From Actinomycetota bacterium (lineage in GTDB: Bacteria > Actinomycetota > Actinomycetes > Nanopelagicales > Nanopelagicaceae): 7,846 nucleotides of DNA. The notes under the pieces are model-generated. The model was not told where the DNA came from. It made no database searches and saw nothing but the letters and a program-made list of their open reading frames with translations. The stretch lies in assembly GCA_009924185.1 (NCBI GenBank), contig RFSC01000033.1:1-7846 (forward strand). Direction: 5' to 3'. Made by a program: the position numbers and the translations under genes. Shown here piece after piece: positions 7,136 through 7,846 of the stretch (its first letter is position 1; each line of letters begins with the position of its first letter).

Positions 7136-7846
7136 GCGATACAGATCCCTACTTAAAACCGCCAACGCCAACCAGATAAAGACAAAGCCAGCAATCTTGG
7201 TGCTGGAGATATCTTCACCATTAATCACTAATCCAATAAAGAACATGATGGTTGGAGTTATGTACTGCAACATGCCAATTGTGCTTAGTGGCAATCGGGT
7301 AGTAGAACCATTAAATAACAACAACGGCACCACGGTGGCAGCCCCTGCGCCAAAGAGCAGCAATGAGCTACTCCACTCTTTACCAAACTCTGCTGTGCCA
7401 TTTAACTCAATAAAGAATAGGAAGAAGAGATTGGGTAAAAAGGCAAAAAAAGTCTCTACAGAAAGGGTCTCTAAAGCCCCTAAATTCAAGGACTTTTTAA
7501 TCAAGCTGTAACTACCCCAAGAAATCGACAAAACCAGGGCGATCCAAGGCAGCGCTCCATACCCCACGGTCAAAATCAGCACTCCAATAGAGGCGATGCC
7601 TACCGCCGCCCATTGCAGTGGGCGCAGTTTTTCCCGTAGCAACAAAACCCCGAAGGTGACATTTATTAGTGGTGTTATGTAGTAACCCAACGCCGCTTCT
7701 ACAACACGGTTAACGGTTACTGACCAGATGTAGACACCCCAGTTGATAGTCAATAGACCAGATGCCAAAAACAACAGTGACAAAGTTCGGGAGGCCCGCA
7801 CCATCACAAAAGCGCTTATGATTTGTTTGCGAACCGCTAGAAGAAA
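7103..7846 (-). CDS. rarD: RarD-like EamA/DMT family permease (5' end outside window)
   Basis: The minus-strand frame stays open to the right edge of the window, so the true start is outside; the GTG at 7807 and ATG at 7804 are internal. The 247 visible residues compare with about 296 in E. coli RarD, so roughly the first 50 are missing. About eight hydrophobic helices are visible of the ten expected for the drug/metabolite transporter fold. RarD-specific blocks include INWGVYIWSV, VEAALGYYITPLINVTFGVL with REKLRPLQWAAV, LPWIALVLSISWGSYSLIKK, VVPLLLFNGSTTRLPLSTIG and MLQYITPTIMFFIGL near the C-terminus, ending in FIWLALAVLSRDLY. The family is linked by name to chloramphenicol sensitivity, but its substrate is not established, so I do not assign one. 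It is transcribed toward the nuo operon, and its last 11 codons overlap the end of the polyprenyl synthase. Confidence 0.92.
   Translation of the reverse strand, partial: FLLAVRKQIISAFVMVRASRTLSLLFLASGLLTINWGVYIWSVTVNRVVEAALGYYITPLINVTFGVLLLREKLRPLQWAAVGIASIGVLILTVGYGALPWIALVLSISWGSYSLIKKSLNLGALETLSVETFFAFLPNLFFLFFIELNGTAEFGKEWSSSLLLFGAGAATVVPLLLFNGSTTRLPLSTIGMLQYITPTIMFFIGLVINGEDISSTKIAGFVFIWLALAVLSRDLYRSSRAINNGQA

Noticed and set aside
7122..7140. Possible intrinsic terminator: ATCGC / GCGAT inverted repeat with a 9-base loop
   Set aside because: The stem is only 5 base pairs, there is no T-run on either strand, and it lies in or beside coding sequence.
1..7846. CRISPR arrays, tRNA or rRNA genes, insertion sequences, phage or defence genes
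   Set aside because: Practically the whole window is accounted for by housekeeping coding sequence. No repeated spacers, cloverleaf sequences, terminal inverted repeats or transposase motifs were seen.

Overview
The window is the 3' half of a NADH:quinone oxidoreductase (respiratory complex I) operon from what looks like a low-GC actinobacterium. The plus strand carries, in order, the end of nuoI, a broken nuoJ, nuoK, nuoL, nuoM and nuoN, followed 6 bases later by a long-chain polyprenyl diphosphate synthase. A RarD/EamA-type transporter gene on the minus strand converges on that synthase, and its 5' end lies beyond the right edge.

Several features point to Actinobacteria: the cytoplasmic NuoJ tail with a GVYARNNAVD-like block, the NuoI tail ending in a YPGSD..NYYRG block, the NuoN segment with AFAAQASAIPGS before the quinone-antiporter core, and a quinone-tail synthase directly after nuoN. 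Base composition looks close to balanced (estimated by eye, high 40s % GC), low for the phylum. Coupled or overlapping genes are almost universal here. This fits small-genome freshwater actinoplankton (the acI/Nanopelagicales type), but the lineage is inference, not something I could test.

Layout: 1-268 NuoI C-terminus with the last 4Fe-4S motif; 265-931 nuoJ split by an internal deletion plus frame change at about 664-668; 931-1230 NuoK; 1231-3117 NuoL; 3114-4625 NuoM; 4625-6142 NuoN; 6149-7135 polyprenyl synthase; 7103-7846 (minus) RarD-like permease. No gap exceeds 6 bases, so there is no room for an internal promoter outside coding sequence, and no terminator was seen.

Together the nuo genes encode the proton-pumping membrane arm (J, K, L, M, N) and the last iron-sulfur carrier to quinone (I). 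The synthase probably makes the isoprenoid tail of the menaquinone that complex I reduces. All conserved proton-path lysines and glutamates that I could place in K, L, M and N are present. The one strong anomaly is nuoJ: the last transmembrane helix (about 33 residues expected) is absent, and the two flanking pieces are in different frames. No new defence, mobile or regulatory system was found.
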